This document shows positions 1-8,239 of a DNA stretch of 18,033 bases, piece by piece. The stretch's first letter is position 1, and the number at the start of each line of letters is the position of its first letter. Below the pieces are notes generated by a model that was not told the origin of the DNA, did not search any database, and saw only the letters and a list, made by a program, of their open reading frames with translations. The translations under genes were made by a program, and so were the position numbers. This DNA comes from Candidatus Woesearchaeota archaeon (GTDB lineage Archaea > Nanobdellota > Nanobdellia > Woesearchaeales > WJIZ01): NCBI GenBank assembly GCA_018303575.1, contig JAGVXW010000065.1:1-18033 (forward strand). The letters are read 5' to 3'.

Positions 1-1
1 C

Positions 2-568
2 GAGCAAGAACGGCTCATAGTTCGGGAGCTCATCCGGAACCCTCAAGTGAGCGACAACCAGATCGCGCTCCGGACGAATGTGCCATTGAAGACCGTGAAC
101 CGCAAGCGGAAGAACCTTGAGGAGCATGGCTTTCTCCGGTATTATTGCCAGCTGGATTTGAGCCCCCAAGGGACAGCTACTTTTCTCGGAAGAGCCTTAT
201 TCATAGCCCTGCTCCGGGAAGGGATTACCAGGAAACAGGTCGGTGAAGGGCTGCAACATAGCGTCAAGGCGGCTTCGTATTTCCCGAAGCATGTCCTGCA
301 CACCTTCCTGGCCGAGATGGGAGGTTCCGTGGCGCTAATGCTAATGCTGGAGAGCCATAAAGCGGACGACCTCCTCGAAATCTACAACGCGGAAATTGTG
401 CCGGAGCTTGAGTCCTTCTTAGGGAAGGGATGCGTGAAACAGACCATGAACTTCCCGATGCGGCGCACGCTGAGGGCATTCCGGAACTATATCCCAGATC
501 GGAACATGCAGAATGGCAGAATCAAGGAAGAGTGGAGGAATGAGTTCCTGTTCGTGGATGAGCCTTAA
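2..568 (+). CDS. Lrp/AsnC-like transcriptional regulator, 5' end cut by the window edge
   Basis: The frame is open from base 2, so the gene begins outside the window; 188 residues are visible. The first visible residues (ERLIVRELIRNP, then VSDNQIALRTNVPLKTVNRK) read as a helix-turn-helix of the Lrp/AsnC or winged-helix type, ending in EEHGFLRYY, which looks like the wing. The GTG at 47 lies inside this helix-turn-helix and is therefore not the true start. The remaining ~130 residues should hold an effector or dimerisation region. I do not see a clear RAM/AsnC ligand-binding signature, so the C-terminal part may be a divergent version. The gene ends 18 bases before the convergent 579-residue gene. 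Role inferred: DNA-binding regulator of unknown target. Confidence 0.75.
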   Translation, partial: EQERLIVRELIRNPQVSDNQIALRTNVPLKTVNRKRKNLEEHGFLRYYCQLDLSPQGTATFLGRALFIALLREGITRKQVGEGLQHSVKAASYFPKHVLHTFLAEMGGSVALMLMLESHKADDLLEIYNAEIVPELESFLGKGCVKQTMNFPMRRTLRAFRNYIPDRNMQNGRIKEEWRNEFLFVDEP

Positions 569-586
569 TATTTAGGAACTTGAAGA

Positions 587-2326
587 TTAGGGAATAGTAT
601 GGCCATACCATTCACGCTTCGTGGGTTCTGGGGCTTCCCATTTTTCTATCTTGTGGAGCGTTTGTACCATCCGCTCAAGAATTGCGCCGATCGACGGGCG
701 GGTCGGCAAAACTCCCTGGGTTCTATAGGACATATAGACGCGGGGGATCTCTTTAAGCAAAGAGCAAAACCGTGCGTGATCAGGTTTCGCCATAAGATAC
801 CCATTCCCGTAGTAAAGTTCGACAATGCCGAATATCCTTCCCCAAATCTCTCCCTTGTTGAGGCCGATGGTGCGGGCATCGTCCCCATCCCGAATTCCCC
901 GTATCTTCTCTTCTAAATGATCAAGCATGCGCTTGTTCTTTTCCGCAGGACTCGTGCTTGACTCGACGATTTTAACGCAAGATTCGTATCCATTCACAAA
1001 TCCTACCGTCATTCCGACTTCCAGCCGGTCCCGGTGACCGCTGACTGTGGCAGCGCCGAAAAACTCGCCGTTAATACTATAGGAAAATCGCTCTAGTTCC
1101 TGTTTCGATGGGATGCTATGCGATTGTGGCGGAGCGGAATACCTGAATTGGCCCTCAAAGAGTCTAAGCAGCGCGTCCAAATAACCCTCTAAGGTGTCTC
1201 TCCATCGTTCGTCCATCTTGAGCCTGCGCACGTGAACTCTTAGGATTCGAATCTTTCTCTCGATTTGCCTCATGTCGGGTATTGATTGCATCCCATGAAG
1301 AGTCCAGACTGACTTTTCCAGCACGCTGCTGAATACAAAATGATCATTTGGTTCGAGCCAACCGTTCGCATAGAAAAGATTGATAGCCGCGAAGACATGC
1401 CCATACATCCGTGCCTTCTCAATGACATGCTCCTCGTAGGTAGAAGCGGTGCTTTGCGGCCACTCCCTGTTGAGACGGTCAAGGGCAGGAATCAAGCGGG
1501 CGCGGAAGTAGCTGGTCGATTGCTTTACTACCTCGCTCCAATCCTTTGACTTGGCGAAGCCATTGACCGCCTCCAAATGCAGGTCATAGACTTGCTTGCA
1601 GGTCTGCACAAAAAGACCGATAAGGTGCTTCTTGTTGCTGAAATTGTATTCGAGGCAGAGGTGGGTCAGGAAATCAGTGCCAATGTCCACATCGTCGTCT
1701 TCCCTCAGCTTTCGCTCATGCGTCCAGAGCTTCAGGAATTTCCTGACGAGGCCGGAAACATAGCCGCGCTCAATATGCTGGTCCAGATGGCGAGCGATCT
1801 CGACCATCCTTCTCGTCGAATGCGGAAGTTTCCAACGGAGATGGAGCTTCTCCTTCAACTCCTGGACGGGTTCGCTGAACTGTTCCATTTCGCTTTCAAG
1901 GTGAGCGTATACTCCATAATCGTCGCGGCCCCACGAATGGCAATATTCGATGATGGCGAAAAAGCTTCCGAATATGCTCCCGATAATCGCCCACGGCTCC
2001 TCCCTCCTCATCCCCGGTGTAAAATAATCGCGAACCTGGCCGAACTGTAAGAAAATATGGTTATGGGCGGCGCTGAGAGGGGTGGACGCTTGCTTGTGTT
2101 CCCATCCGGCTATCTCGAGAACTTTCCGATAGTTGCTTTCAAAGCCTTCCAAAAGCTGCTGCAGGGACGCTTCAGCCGCTTTTGTGACTGCAGATCTATC
2201 TCCATATTGATTTCCTCGCGACTTCAGAAGCTCGTTCTGCCTCTCAATCTCGGTTTCCACAATGAGAAGAAAATCCTTCCTCAGGGCCTCGAGGTCTTTC
2301 GCGAGATTCTGCTCTTCTCCAACCAT
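587..2326 (-). CDS. Unrecognised 579-residue protein with a threefold internal repeat
   Basis: I do not recognise the family. The protein is predicted largely helical and soluble, with no signal peptide or convincing membrane span. A related segment occurs three times about 188 residues apart: GSFFAIIEYCHSWGRDDY at ~120, GHVFAAINLFYANGWLEPND at ~309 and GRIFGIVELYYGNGYLMAKP at ~496. Each is preceded by a charged helical stretch and followed by a phase of the pattern hydrophobic-x-x-L-(L/E)-x-x. This suggests three copies of one domain. The N-terminal ~60 residues look like a coiled coil. Codon use appears more relaxed and AT-richer than in the neighbouring glycogen synthase. The start is supported by a TATA box 29 bases upstream. 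The gene is divergent from glycogen synthase and no function can be assigned. Confidence 0.75.
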   Translation of the reverse strand: MVGEEQNLAKDLEALRKDFLLIVETEIERQNELLKSRGNQYGDRSAVTKAAEASLQQLLEGFESNYRKVLEIAGWEHKQASTPLSAAHNHIFLQFGQVRDYFTPGMRREEPWAIIGSIFGSFFAIIEYCHSWGRDDYGVYAHLESEMEQFSEPVQELKEKLHLRWKLPHSTRRMVEIARHLDQHIERGYVSGLVRKFLKLWTHERKLREDDDVDIGTDFLTHLCLEYNFSNKKHLIGLFVQTCKQVYDLHLEAVNGFAKSKDWSEVVKQSTSYFRARLIPALDRLNREWPQSTASTYEEHVIEKARMYGHVFAAINLFYANGWLEPNDHFVFSSVLEKSVWTLHGMQSIPDMRQIERKIRILRVHVRRLKMDERWRDTLEGYLDALLRLFEGQFRYSAPPQSHSIPSKQELERFSYSINGEFFGAATVSGHRDRLEVGMTVGFVNGYESCVKIVESSTSPAEKNKRMLDHLEEKIRGIRDGDDARTIGLNKGEIWGRIFGIVELYYGNGYLMAKPDHARFCSLLKEIPRVYMSYRTQGVLPTRPSIGAILERMVQTLHKIEKWEAPEPTKREWYGHTIP

Positions 2327-2349
2327 CTTCTGCCTTTTTCCGCTTTGAG

Positions 2350-2359
2350 ATATATAAAA
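2350..2359 (-). promoter_or_regulatory. TATA box for the 579-residue gene
   Basis: On the minus strand the sequence reads TTTTATATAT, centred about 29 bases upstream of the ATG at 2326. This is the spacing expected for a leaderless or very short-leader archaeal transcript. It shares the 127-base divergent spacer with the glycogen synthase promoter. Confidence 0.6.
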
Positions 2360-2404
2360 TTACCTAAAAAAGGTTGTCCCAATCCCGGTCATTTCCGACA
2401 GAAA

Positions 2405-2449
2405 CATATATAAACGCACCGCCTTCGGGAAGCGTGTAAAAAAGGGTGG
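2405..2449 (+). promoter_or_regulatory. TATA box and ribosome binding site for the glycogen synthase operon
   Basis: A TATA-like CATATATAAAC lies at 2405-2415, predicting a transcription start near 2435. A Shine-Dalgarno-like GGGTGG lies at 2444-2449, four bases before the GTG start at 2454, so this transcript appears to carry a short leader. Confidence 0.6.
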
Positions 2450-2453
2450 CTTT

Positions 2454-4217
2454 GTGAAACATTCCGACGTCGATTGCCTGCTCGAACTCTCCTGGGAAGT
2501 CTGCAACAAGGTCGGCGGGATCTATACCGTCATCACGTCGAAGGCTGACTTGATGAAGCGGGGCTTCAAGGAATACTATCTCGTTGGCCCGTACACGTCG
2601 AAGGCGGATGATTTCTCGCCCGAAGAGACACCCTCTCACCTCCAGGCCGCGTTTGACGCACTTTCTAAGGAAGGAGTCCATTGCCATTTCGGCACCTGGC
2701 GCATCAAGGGCGAGCCGCACGTTATCTTGCTCGACTTTTCAGGCATCATCGAAAGAAAGAACGATCTCAAGCGCCAGTACTGGGAAAGCTTCAAGATCGA
2801 CAGCATCCGCGCGGGCTGGGACTTCGAGGAGCCCATGCTCTGGAGCACGGCGGCCGGCCGCCTGGCGGAGGAGATCTCAAAAGCCCTGCCAAAAGTCTCC
2901 CTGCACTGCCACGAATGGATGTCCGGGTTCGCGATCCTGCACGTAAAAACAGCCAAGGCGAAGGTCGCGACAGTATTTACGACCCACGCCACGATGCTGG
3001 GGAGAGCGATCGCCGGCAGCAACCAGGATCTGTATGCAATGCTGCCAACACTCAACGTTGACGAAATGGCCTACTCCCTCGGCGTGGAAAGCAAGCACCA
3101 GACCGAGCGCGCCTGCGCGCAAGCCAGCGACATCTTCACTACGGTCTCAGAAATCACTGGAACAGAATCAGAGAAGATTCTCGGACGGAAGCCCGACGTG
3201 CTCCTCCACAACGGCCTCGATATCGACAAGTTCCCCACGATCGAGGACACGAGCATCAAGCATATCGCGGCCAGGGAATTCATCCGCGAGTTCATCACCT
3301 ACCATTTCTTCCCCTATTACCATTTCGAGCTGGGCCACAACCTCAGCTACTTCATCCTCGCGAGATACGAATTCCGGAACAAGGGGCTCGACATCTTCAT
3401 CCAGGCGCTCGGCAGGCTGAACGAGCGGTTGAAGGCGGAGCATTCCAAGCGCACCATCTCCGCCTTTTTCTGGATTCCCGCCAACCATTCCGGATTGAAA
3501 ACGGAATTCCTGGAAAACAAGAATTTCCTGAGGCACATCAAGCATCTCGTCGAATCTGAAAAAGAGGAAATCGTCGAGCGCATCGTCACTTCCATCGTCG
3601 CCCAGGAAAAGCTGAGCGTTCCGGCCATCCTGAGCGAAGAGATGTTTGAGCGCCTGAAGCAGAACGCCCAGCACTTCCGCCGGCAGGGCGACCCGCCGCT
3701 CTCAACACATCATCTTGACGAGCAGCACGACCAGATGGCTGTCGCCTGCAGGCAGGCCGGATTGAACAACAAGGAAGAAGACCGGGTGAAGATCATCATC
3801 TATCCTGTGTATCTTGACGGCTCCGACGGCTTGCTCAACTTGAGCGCCGAAGACGCGCTCACTGGCTGCCACTTGGGCGTGTTTCCGAGCTATTATGAGC
3901 CGTGGGGCTACACTCCATTAGAATCAGCGGCTTATGGCGTGCCATCGGTCACAACAGACCTCACTGGATTTGGCAGGTTCATCGCCCCGCACGCTGACAA
4001 GGGCGGAATTTTTGTCGTGAACCGCATGGGCCGGCCCCAGGAACAGGTCATCGAGGAGCTCGCGGCCATCCTCTACGAGTTCGCCCAGCTGGATCACAAG
4101 GGCAGGGTGAGGAACAAGCAGGCGGCGAAGGAGCTTTCCGCCCTCGCTGATTGGGCAAAGCTCATCCAGAACTATCTCATGGCTCATTCGCTCGCGATAG
4201 CAAAGGTGCACGCATGA
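2454..4217 (+). CDS. Glycogen synthase, GT3 (eukaryotic/archaeal GYS-like) type
   Basis: Transfers glucose from a nucleotide sugar (UDP-glucose in characterised GT3 enzymes) to the non-reducing end of a growing alpha-1,4-glucan in the cytoplasm. The 587 residues carry the GT3 signatures: WEVCNKVGGIYTVI at residues 14-27 (glycine-rich nucleotide-sugar site), HCHEWMSGFAILH at 151-163, TTHATMLGR at 176-184, and the C-terminal YYEPWGYTPLESAAYGVPS at ~480-498, where E482 and E490 match the GT3 E-x7-E pair. TTDLTGFGRF follows as in animal and yeast enzymes. There is no long regulatory phosphorylation tail, so it is shorter than eukaryotic GYS. The start is GTG with an upstream SD. The TGA stop overlaps the ATG of PEP synthase by four bases, so expression of the two is probably coupled. 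The family call is firm; sugar-donor specificity is inferred. Confidence 0.92.
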   Translation: MKHSDVDCLLELSWEVCNKVGGIYTVITSKADLMKRGFKEYYLVGPYTSKADDFSPEETPSHLQAAFDALSKEGVHCHFGTWRIKGEPHVILLDFSGIIERKNDLKRQYWESFKIDSIRAGWDFEEPMLWSTAAGRLAEEISKALPKVSLHCHEWMSGFAILHVKTAKAKVATVFTTHATMLGRAIAGSNQDLYAMLPTLNVDEMAYSLGVESKHQTERACAQASDIFTTVSEITGTESEKILGRKPDVLLHNGLDIDKFPTIEDTSIKHIAAREFIREFITYHFFPYYHFELGHNLSYFILARYEFRNKGLDIFIQALGRLNERLKAEHSKRTISAFFWIPANHSGLKTEFLENKNFLRHIKHLVESEKEEIVERIVTSIVAQEKLSVPAILSEEMFERLKQNAQHFRRQGDPPLSTHHLDEQHDQMAVACRQAGLNNKEEDRVKIIIYPVYLDGSDGLLNLSAEDALTGCHLGVFPSYYEPWGYTPLESAAYGVPSVTTDLTGFGRFIAPHADKGGIFVVNRMGRPQEQVIEELAAILYEFAQLDHKGRVRNKQAAKELSALADWAKLIQNYLMAHSLAIAKVHA

Positions 4218-7200
4218 ACAAAGACAAGGATTTCATCCTCTGGTTTGACCAGCTCGGCATCGAAGACGTCCCGGTCGTCGGCGGCAAGAACGCCAGCCTG
4301 GGCGAGATGTACCGCAACCTCACCCCGAAAGGAGTGAGAATCCCCAATGGATTTGCTGTCACCGCCTATGCCTATCGCTATCTTCTGGAAAAAACCGGCG
4401 CCTACGCGAAAATCAAGTCCATCTTAAAAGGCCTGGACACGCTCGACCTGGACAACCTCTCCTCGCGCGGCTCCCAGATCCGCACCCTCATCAAGGGCCT
4501 GGAATTCCCGCCGGAGCTCCATAAGGCCATCATCGACTCCTATGCCAAGCTCTCAAAAGAATACGGCCCCAATCCGGACTGCGCTGTCCGGAGTTCAGCA
4601 ACCGCCGAGGACCTGCCCGACGCGAGCTTCGCCGGACAGCAGGAAACCTACCTGAACGTTGCGGGCAATGACAACCTCATCGACGCGTGCAAGCGCTGCT
4701 TCGCCTCCTTGTTCACCAACCGCGCCATCGCCTACCGGGAAGACAAGCATTTCGACCATTTCTCCATCGCGCTCTCCATCGGCGTGCAGAAGATGGTGCG
4801 CTCGGATCTCGCCTGCTCCGGCGTGATGTTCTCCATTGATACCGAATCCGGATTCAAGGACGCTGTCTTCATCAACGCCGCGTATGGCCTCGGCGAGAAC
4901 GTTGTGCAGGGAAGCATCAACCCCGACGAATACTATGTCTTCAAGCCCACGCTGCGGAAAGGGTTCAGGCCCATCATCAAGAAACAGGTCGGGGACAAGC
5001 AGCTGCGCATGCAGTACACGAAAGATCATAAGCATCCGACGAGGAACGTGCGCGTCGCGCTAGAGGACCAGAAGAAATTCGTCCTGACGGACGATGAGGT
5101 GCTCGAGCTGGCGAAGATGGCCTGCATCATCGAGGACCATTACACGGAGAAGCGCGGCAAGCCGATGCCGATGGACATGGAGTGGGCCAAGGACGGAACA
5201 ACAGGAAAGCTCTTCATCGTGCAGGCGAGGCCCGAAACAGTGCAGAGCCAGAAAGACAAGAGCAAGCTCATCACCTACTCGCTCCAGGAGAAGGGCAAGG
5301 TGCTGCTCACGGGCAATGCCGTCGGAGAGAAGATCGGCCAGGGCAAGGCGCACATCATCAAGAACACCCAGCAGATCGCTGACTTCCGCAAAGGCGAGGT
5401 GCTCGTCACCGAAATGACCGACCCGGACTGGGTTCCAATCATGAAGCTGGCGGCTGGCATCGTGACGAACCGGGGCGGGAGGACGTGCTTCGGCGCAGAC
5501 ACCAAAATCCTCACTCAAGAAGGGTTCAAGACGCTCCAGCAGGTGCATGAAGGGGGGCACGAAGGCCTCTTGACACTATCCTTCAACAAACAGACAAAGA
5601 AGATGGAATGGAAGCCCATTATCGCTTCCCTGAAGAGACAATCTCGGAAACTCAAGGTGAGCGTATCCCACAAGGGACTGGTTCGTGATAACACGCTTGA
5701 AGTGACTCCAACCCATAAGATGGTGAACATCCGCGGCGGAAAGCTTGTAGACACGGAGATCCAAGAGATGATTGCGAATCAGGAGATGCTCTGCATCGCG
5801 CAAAGGATTCCGCCCTTGGAAATCGCGTCCGAGAAGGACAACAAGCTTGCTTACCTCCTGGGCGGCATCATGACTGACGGCTCCATTTACAAGAGCAGGA
5901 CGCATGGAGAAGTGCAATTCATCCAGAAGCGCATTTCTGAGAAGGAACAGTTCATCGCCCGGATGCAGGCTTGCATGACTGATGTCTACAAGAAATCATT
6001 CGTCGCGCAGGAGAAAATGCTCTCTTCAGGAATGATCCGTGGAAAAGCGGCGAGAGGCCAGGCCACAGCGTTTCGGCTGTACTCAAAGCAGATTGCTTAC
6101 GAAATGTCGGAGCAGGAGCAGACCATCGTCACCACCCTTTTGAGGGGTAGCGAGGAACTCTGTTGCCATTTCCTCGCAGGAGTTGTCGATGGGGATGGTT
6201 CTTTCTACAACAACCGAATCCAGATTTACGTGTCAGAGCAGAATCTTCTCGAGGCTGTTGTCATTGCCTGCCTGAAGCTCGGAATTATGCCTCAGGTGAC
6301 ACGCAATCGGACTATCTTCAACGTCCAGATTGTGGAGAGACTCAAGACGCTTCTGTCCTATACCCAGCGCGTCAAGGGGACGGTTCGGGAGAGGGCCATG
6401 AAGACCCGGTTCTTTGCAGCGCGCCAGCTTTTTGGAGGAGAGGTTTTAGGCGATGAAAAGACGAGAAGGGACAAAAATCTCTACATCTCTGAGGAGTCCC
6501 TCAGGGAAGCAGGAAAGATGCATGACCTGCTTGAGAGCGACCTGAGAATGCAGAGAGTTATCCCCACGGGGCACGAAGCCATTGGAGATGTCTTCAATAT
6601 CACCGTAGCCGACAACCATACGTATGTCGTCTTTACGGAGCGGCTCTCGCCAGTGGTTGTCAACAACTGCCACGCCGCGATTGTGAGCCGCGAGCTTGGC
6701 ATCCCTTGCGTCGTGGGAACGCAGAACGCGACAGAGGTGATCCACAACGGACAAGAGATAACCGTTGATTGCACGCATGGATCCACTGGCTCCATTTACG
6801 AGGGCATTTTGAGCTACGACAAGAAAGAGATTGACCTGAAAACATTGCCGCGGACACGGACAAAAATCATGATGAACCTGGGCTCTCCGGAGCAAGCGTT
6901 CGAGCAAAGCTTCCTGCCCAATGACGGCGTTGGATTGGCAAGGGAGGAGTTCATCATCAACACTTACATCAAGGTGCACCCGCTCGCCCTGCTCAACTAC
7001 CGCAAGCTCAAGGACGAGCAGGCGAAGAAGACGATCGCGGAACTGACGTACGCATGGAAGGACAAGGCGCAGTATTTCGTCGACCGGCTCGCCGAGGGCA
7101 TCGGCATGATCAGCGCAGCTTTCTATCCCAAGCCGGTCATCGTCCGGCTCTCCGACTTCAAGTCGAACGAATACGCCAACCTGATCGGCGGGCCGGAGTT

Positions 7201-7915
7201 TGAGCCCAAGGAGGACAATCCCATGATCGGTTGGAGGGGAGCGTCGCGCTATTACTCCGAGCGGTACCGCGACGCTTTTGGCCTCGAGTGCAAGGCCTTC
7301 CTGAAGGCGCGCGATGGGATGGGGCTCACGAATATTGAAGTAATGATCCCCGTCCTGCGCACGGTGGAGGAGGCGAAGCGCGTCCTCGGCACCATGGCGA
7401 AATACGGGCTGAAGCGCGGCGAGAACGGCCTGAAAGTTATCGGCATGTGCGAAGTTCCATCCAACGTGATTCTCGCCGAGGAATTCTTGGAACTCCTGGA
7501 CGGCTTCAGCATCGGCTCCAACGACCTGACCCAGCTCACACTGGGCGTTGACCGGGATTCAGAGCTTGTGAGCCATGTCTACGACGAGCGCAATGCCGCG
7601 GTGAAGCGGCTCGTTCAGCACGTCATCGCGATCTGCAACAAGAAAGGAAAATACATCGGCATCTGCGGCCAGGCGCCCTCGGACTATCCCGAGTTCGCCG
7701 AGTTCGTTGTCAGGGCAGGCATCCAGACGATGTCGCTCAACCCCGACACCATCGTCAAAACCACGCTTGCGATAGCGGAGCTGGAGAAGACGCTTACAGG
7801 AGTCCAGCCGCAGCTCCTGTGGCAAGAAGCGCCAGCGGCGGCCACGCAGAAAAGGGCCGGCCCGCGGAAAAGCGCTCCGCTCCGGCGCAAAGGCCATAAG
7901 CGAAAATCAAAGTGA
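4214..7915 (+). CDS. ppsA: Phosphoenolpyruvate synthase precursor containing an intein
   Basis: Converts pyruvate + ATP + water to PEP + AMP + phosphate, the entry to gluconeogenesis. The precursor is 1233 residues; removing the intein (residues 425-818) leaves 839, close to the family's ~800. The N-terminal ATP-grasp/PPDK domain contains VVGGKNASLGEM. The swivelling phosphohistidine motif GGRT-CHAAI is split by the intein, with the catalytic His at precursor residue 820. The C-terminal PEP/pyruvate barrel contains GWRGASRYYSERY, GMCEVPSNVILAEEF, SIGSNDLTQLTLGVDRD and GICGQAPSDYPEF, with catalytic Cys 1151. The ATG at 4214 overlaps the glycogen synthase stop (ATGA), so the in-frame ATG at 4151 is rejected. 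The last ~38 residues form an unusual basic Lys/Arg-rich tail, encoded opposite the convergent membrane-protein gene. Enzyme activity should require splicing. Confidence 0.95.
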   Translation: MNKDKDFILWFDQLGIEDVPVVGGKNASLGEMYRNLTPKGVRIPNGFAVTAYAYRYLLEKTGAYAKIKSILKGLDTLDLDNLSSRGSQIRTLIKGLEFPPELHKAIIDSYAKLSKEYGPNPDCAVRSSATAEDLPDASFAGQQETYLNVAGNDNLIDACKRCFASLFTNRAIAYREDKHFDHFSIALSIGVQKMVRSDLACSGVMFSIDTESGFKDAVFINAAYGLGENVVQGSINPDEYYVFKPTLRKGFRPIIKKQVGDKQLRMQYTKDHKHPTRNVRVALEDQKKFVLTDDEVLELAKMACIIEDHYTEKRGKPMPMDMEWAKDGTTGKLFIVQARPETVQSQKDKSKLITYSLQEKGKVLLTGNAVGEKIGQGKAHIIKNTQQIADFRKGEVLVTEMTDPDWVPIMKLAAGIVTNRGGRTCFGADTKILTQEGFKTLQQVHEGGHEGLLTLSFNKQTKKMEWKPIIASLKRQSRKLKVSVSHKGLVRDNTLEVTPTHKMVNIRGGKLVDTEIQEMIANQEMLCIAQRIPPLEIASEKDNKLAYLLGGIMTDGSIYKSRTHGEVQFIQKRISEKEQFIARMQACMTDVYKKSFVAQEKMLSSGMIRGKAARGQATAFRLYSKQIAYEMSEQEQTIVTTLLRGSEELCCHFLAGVVDGDGSFYNNRIQIYVSEQNLLEAVVIACLKLGIMPQVTRNRTIFNVQIVERLKTLLSYTQRVKGTVRERAMKTRFFAARQLFGGEVLGDEKTRRDKNLYISEESLREAGKMHDLLESDLRMQRVIPTGHEAIGDVFNITVADNHTYVVFTERLSPVVVNNCHAAIVSRELGIPCVVGTQNATEVIHNGQEITVDCTHGSTGSIYEGILSYDKKEIDLKTLPRTRTKIMMNLGSPEQAFEQSFLPNDGVGLAREEFIINTYIKVHPLALLNYRKLKDEQAKKTIAELTYAWKDKAQYFVDRLAEGIGMISAAFYPKPVIVRLSDFKSNEYANLIGGPEFEPKEDNPMIGWRGASRYYSERYRDAFGLECKAFLKARDGMGLTNIEVMIPVLRTVEEAKRVLGTMAKYGLKRGENGLKVIGMCEVPSNVILAEEFLELLDGFSIGSNDLTQLTLGVDRDSELVSHVYDERNAAVKRLVQHVIAICNKKGKYIGICGQAPSDYPEFAEFVVRAGIQTMSLNPDTIVKTTLAIAELEKTLTGVQPQLLWQEAPAAATQKRAGPRKSAPLRRKGHKRKSK
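5486..6667 (+). mobile_element. Intein with LAGLIDADG homing endonuclease, in the PEP synthase active site
   Basis: A 394-residue in-frame insertion splits GGRT from CHAAI. It begins with Cys1 (CFGADTKILT, block A), has TPTHKMV at 74-80 (block B, TxxH), then two LAGLIDADG-type motifs: YLLGGIMTDGS (~123-133, Asp131) and HFLAGVVDGDGS (~228-239, Asp237). Block F is GDVFNITVADNHTYVV and block G is PVVVNN followed by Cys+1 of the host. Both endonuclease aspartates are present, so the homing enzyme may be active. The penultimate residue is Asn rather than the usual His, a variation that could slow Asn cyclisation. Inteins at this PEP synthase position are known from other archaea (recollection). 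Base composition looks a little less GC-rich at third positions than in the flanking extein. Mobile by homing into intein-free alleles. Confidence 0.95.
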
Positions 7916-8216
7916 AGGCAGCAGGAGAAGGAGAAAGCGCGAATATGCCGCCTGAATAGATCGCCGCTAAAACCTCTGCCATGTTCCTTCTTGATTGTGT
8001 GTAGAGCAAAAGGAGAACAAGAGACCCTACGAGAATTCCCATGCTAAATTTTGAAACAAGCGTAAAGAGGATAAGGCCGACAAGCAAGAGAAGCGAGAAC
8101 GCGCGAAAATAGGGCAATCCGGCCTTTTCTTCAGGGACGCTTTTCAACGTGTAATATCCGATCGGAAATCCCAAAGAAAGGATGACAAGCGATGCGGCAC
8201 TCTGAAAAAATTCCAT
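7794..8216 (-). CDS. Small polytopic membrane protein of unknown function
   Basis: The 140-residue product is strongly hydrophobic, with about five or six candidate membrane spans: ~5-24, 38-55, 58-72, ~82-93, 96-112 and 124-140. A short polar loop KSVPEEKAGLPYFRA (25-39) and a basic loop QSRRN (74-78) separate spans and could orient the protein. I do not recognise the family. The last ~40 residues, including the final hydrophobic segment, are antisense to the basic tail of ppsA, a 122-base convergent overlap, so the extreme C-terminus of one or both proteins may be a by-product. An SD-like GGGAGG lies about 16 bases upstream of the ATG, farther than usual. The gene follows rpiB by 23 bases and is probably co-transcribed with it. 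Confidence 0.65.
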   Translation of the reverse strand: MEFFQSAASLVILSLGFPIGYYTLKSVPEEKAGLPYFRAFSLLLLVGLILFTLVSKFSMGILVGSLVLLLLYTQSRRNMAEVLAAIYSGGIFALSPSPAAFTLIFAYGLCAGAERFSAGRPFSAWPPLALLATGAAAGLL

Positions 8217-8239
8217 GGTTTTGCTGAAATTGCCTCCCT

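Noticed and set aside
1577..2050. Plus-strand open frame inside the 579-residue gene
   Set aside because: Antisense shadow; the minus-strand protein shows internal repeats and a TATA box.
3168..3674. Minus-strand open frame inside glycogen synthase
   Set aside because: Shadow of a clearly identified enzyme; translation has no coherent motifs.
4151..4213. Upstream in-frame ATG extending PEP synthase by 21 residues
   Set aside because: It would overlap glycogen synthase by 67 bases; the ATG at 4214 gives a standard N-terminus and a 4-base ATGA overlap.
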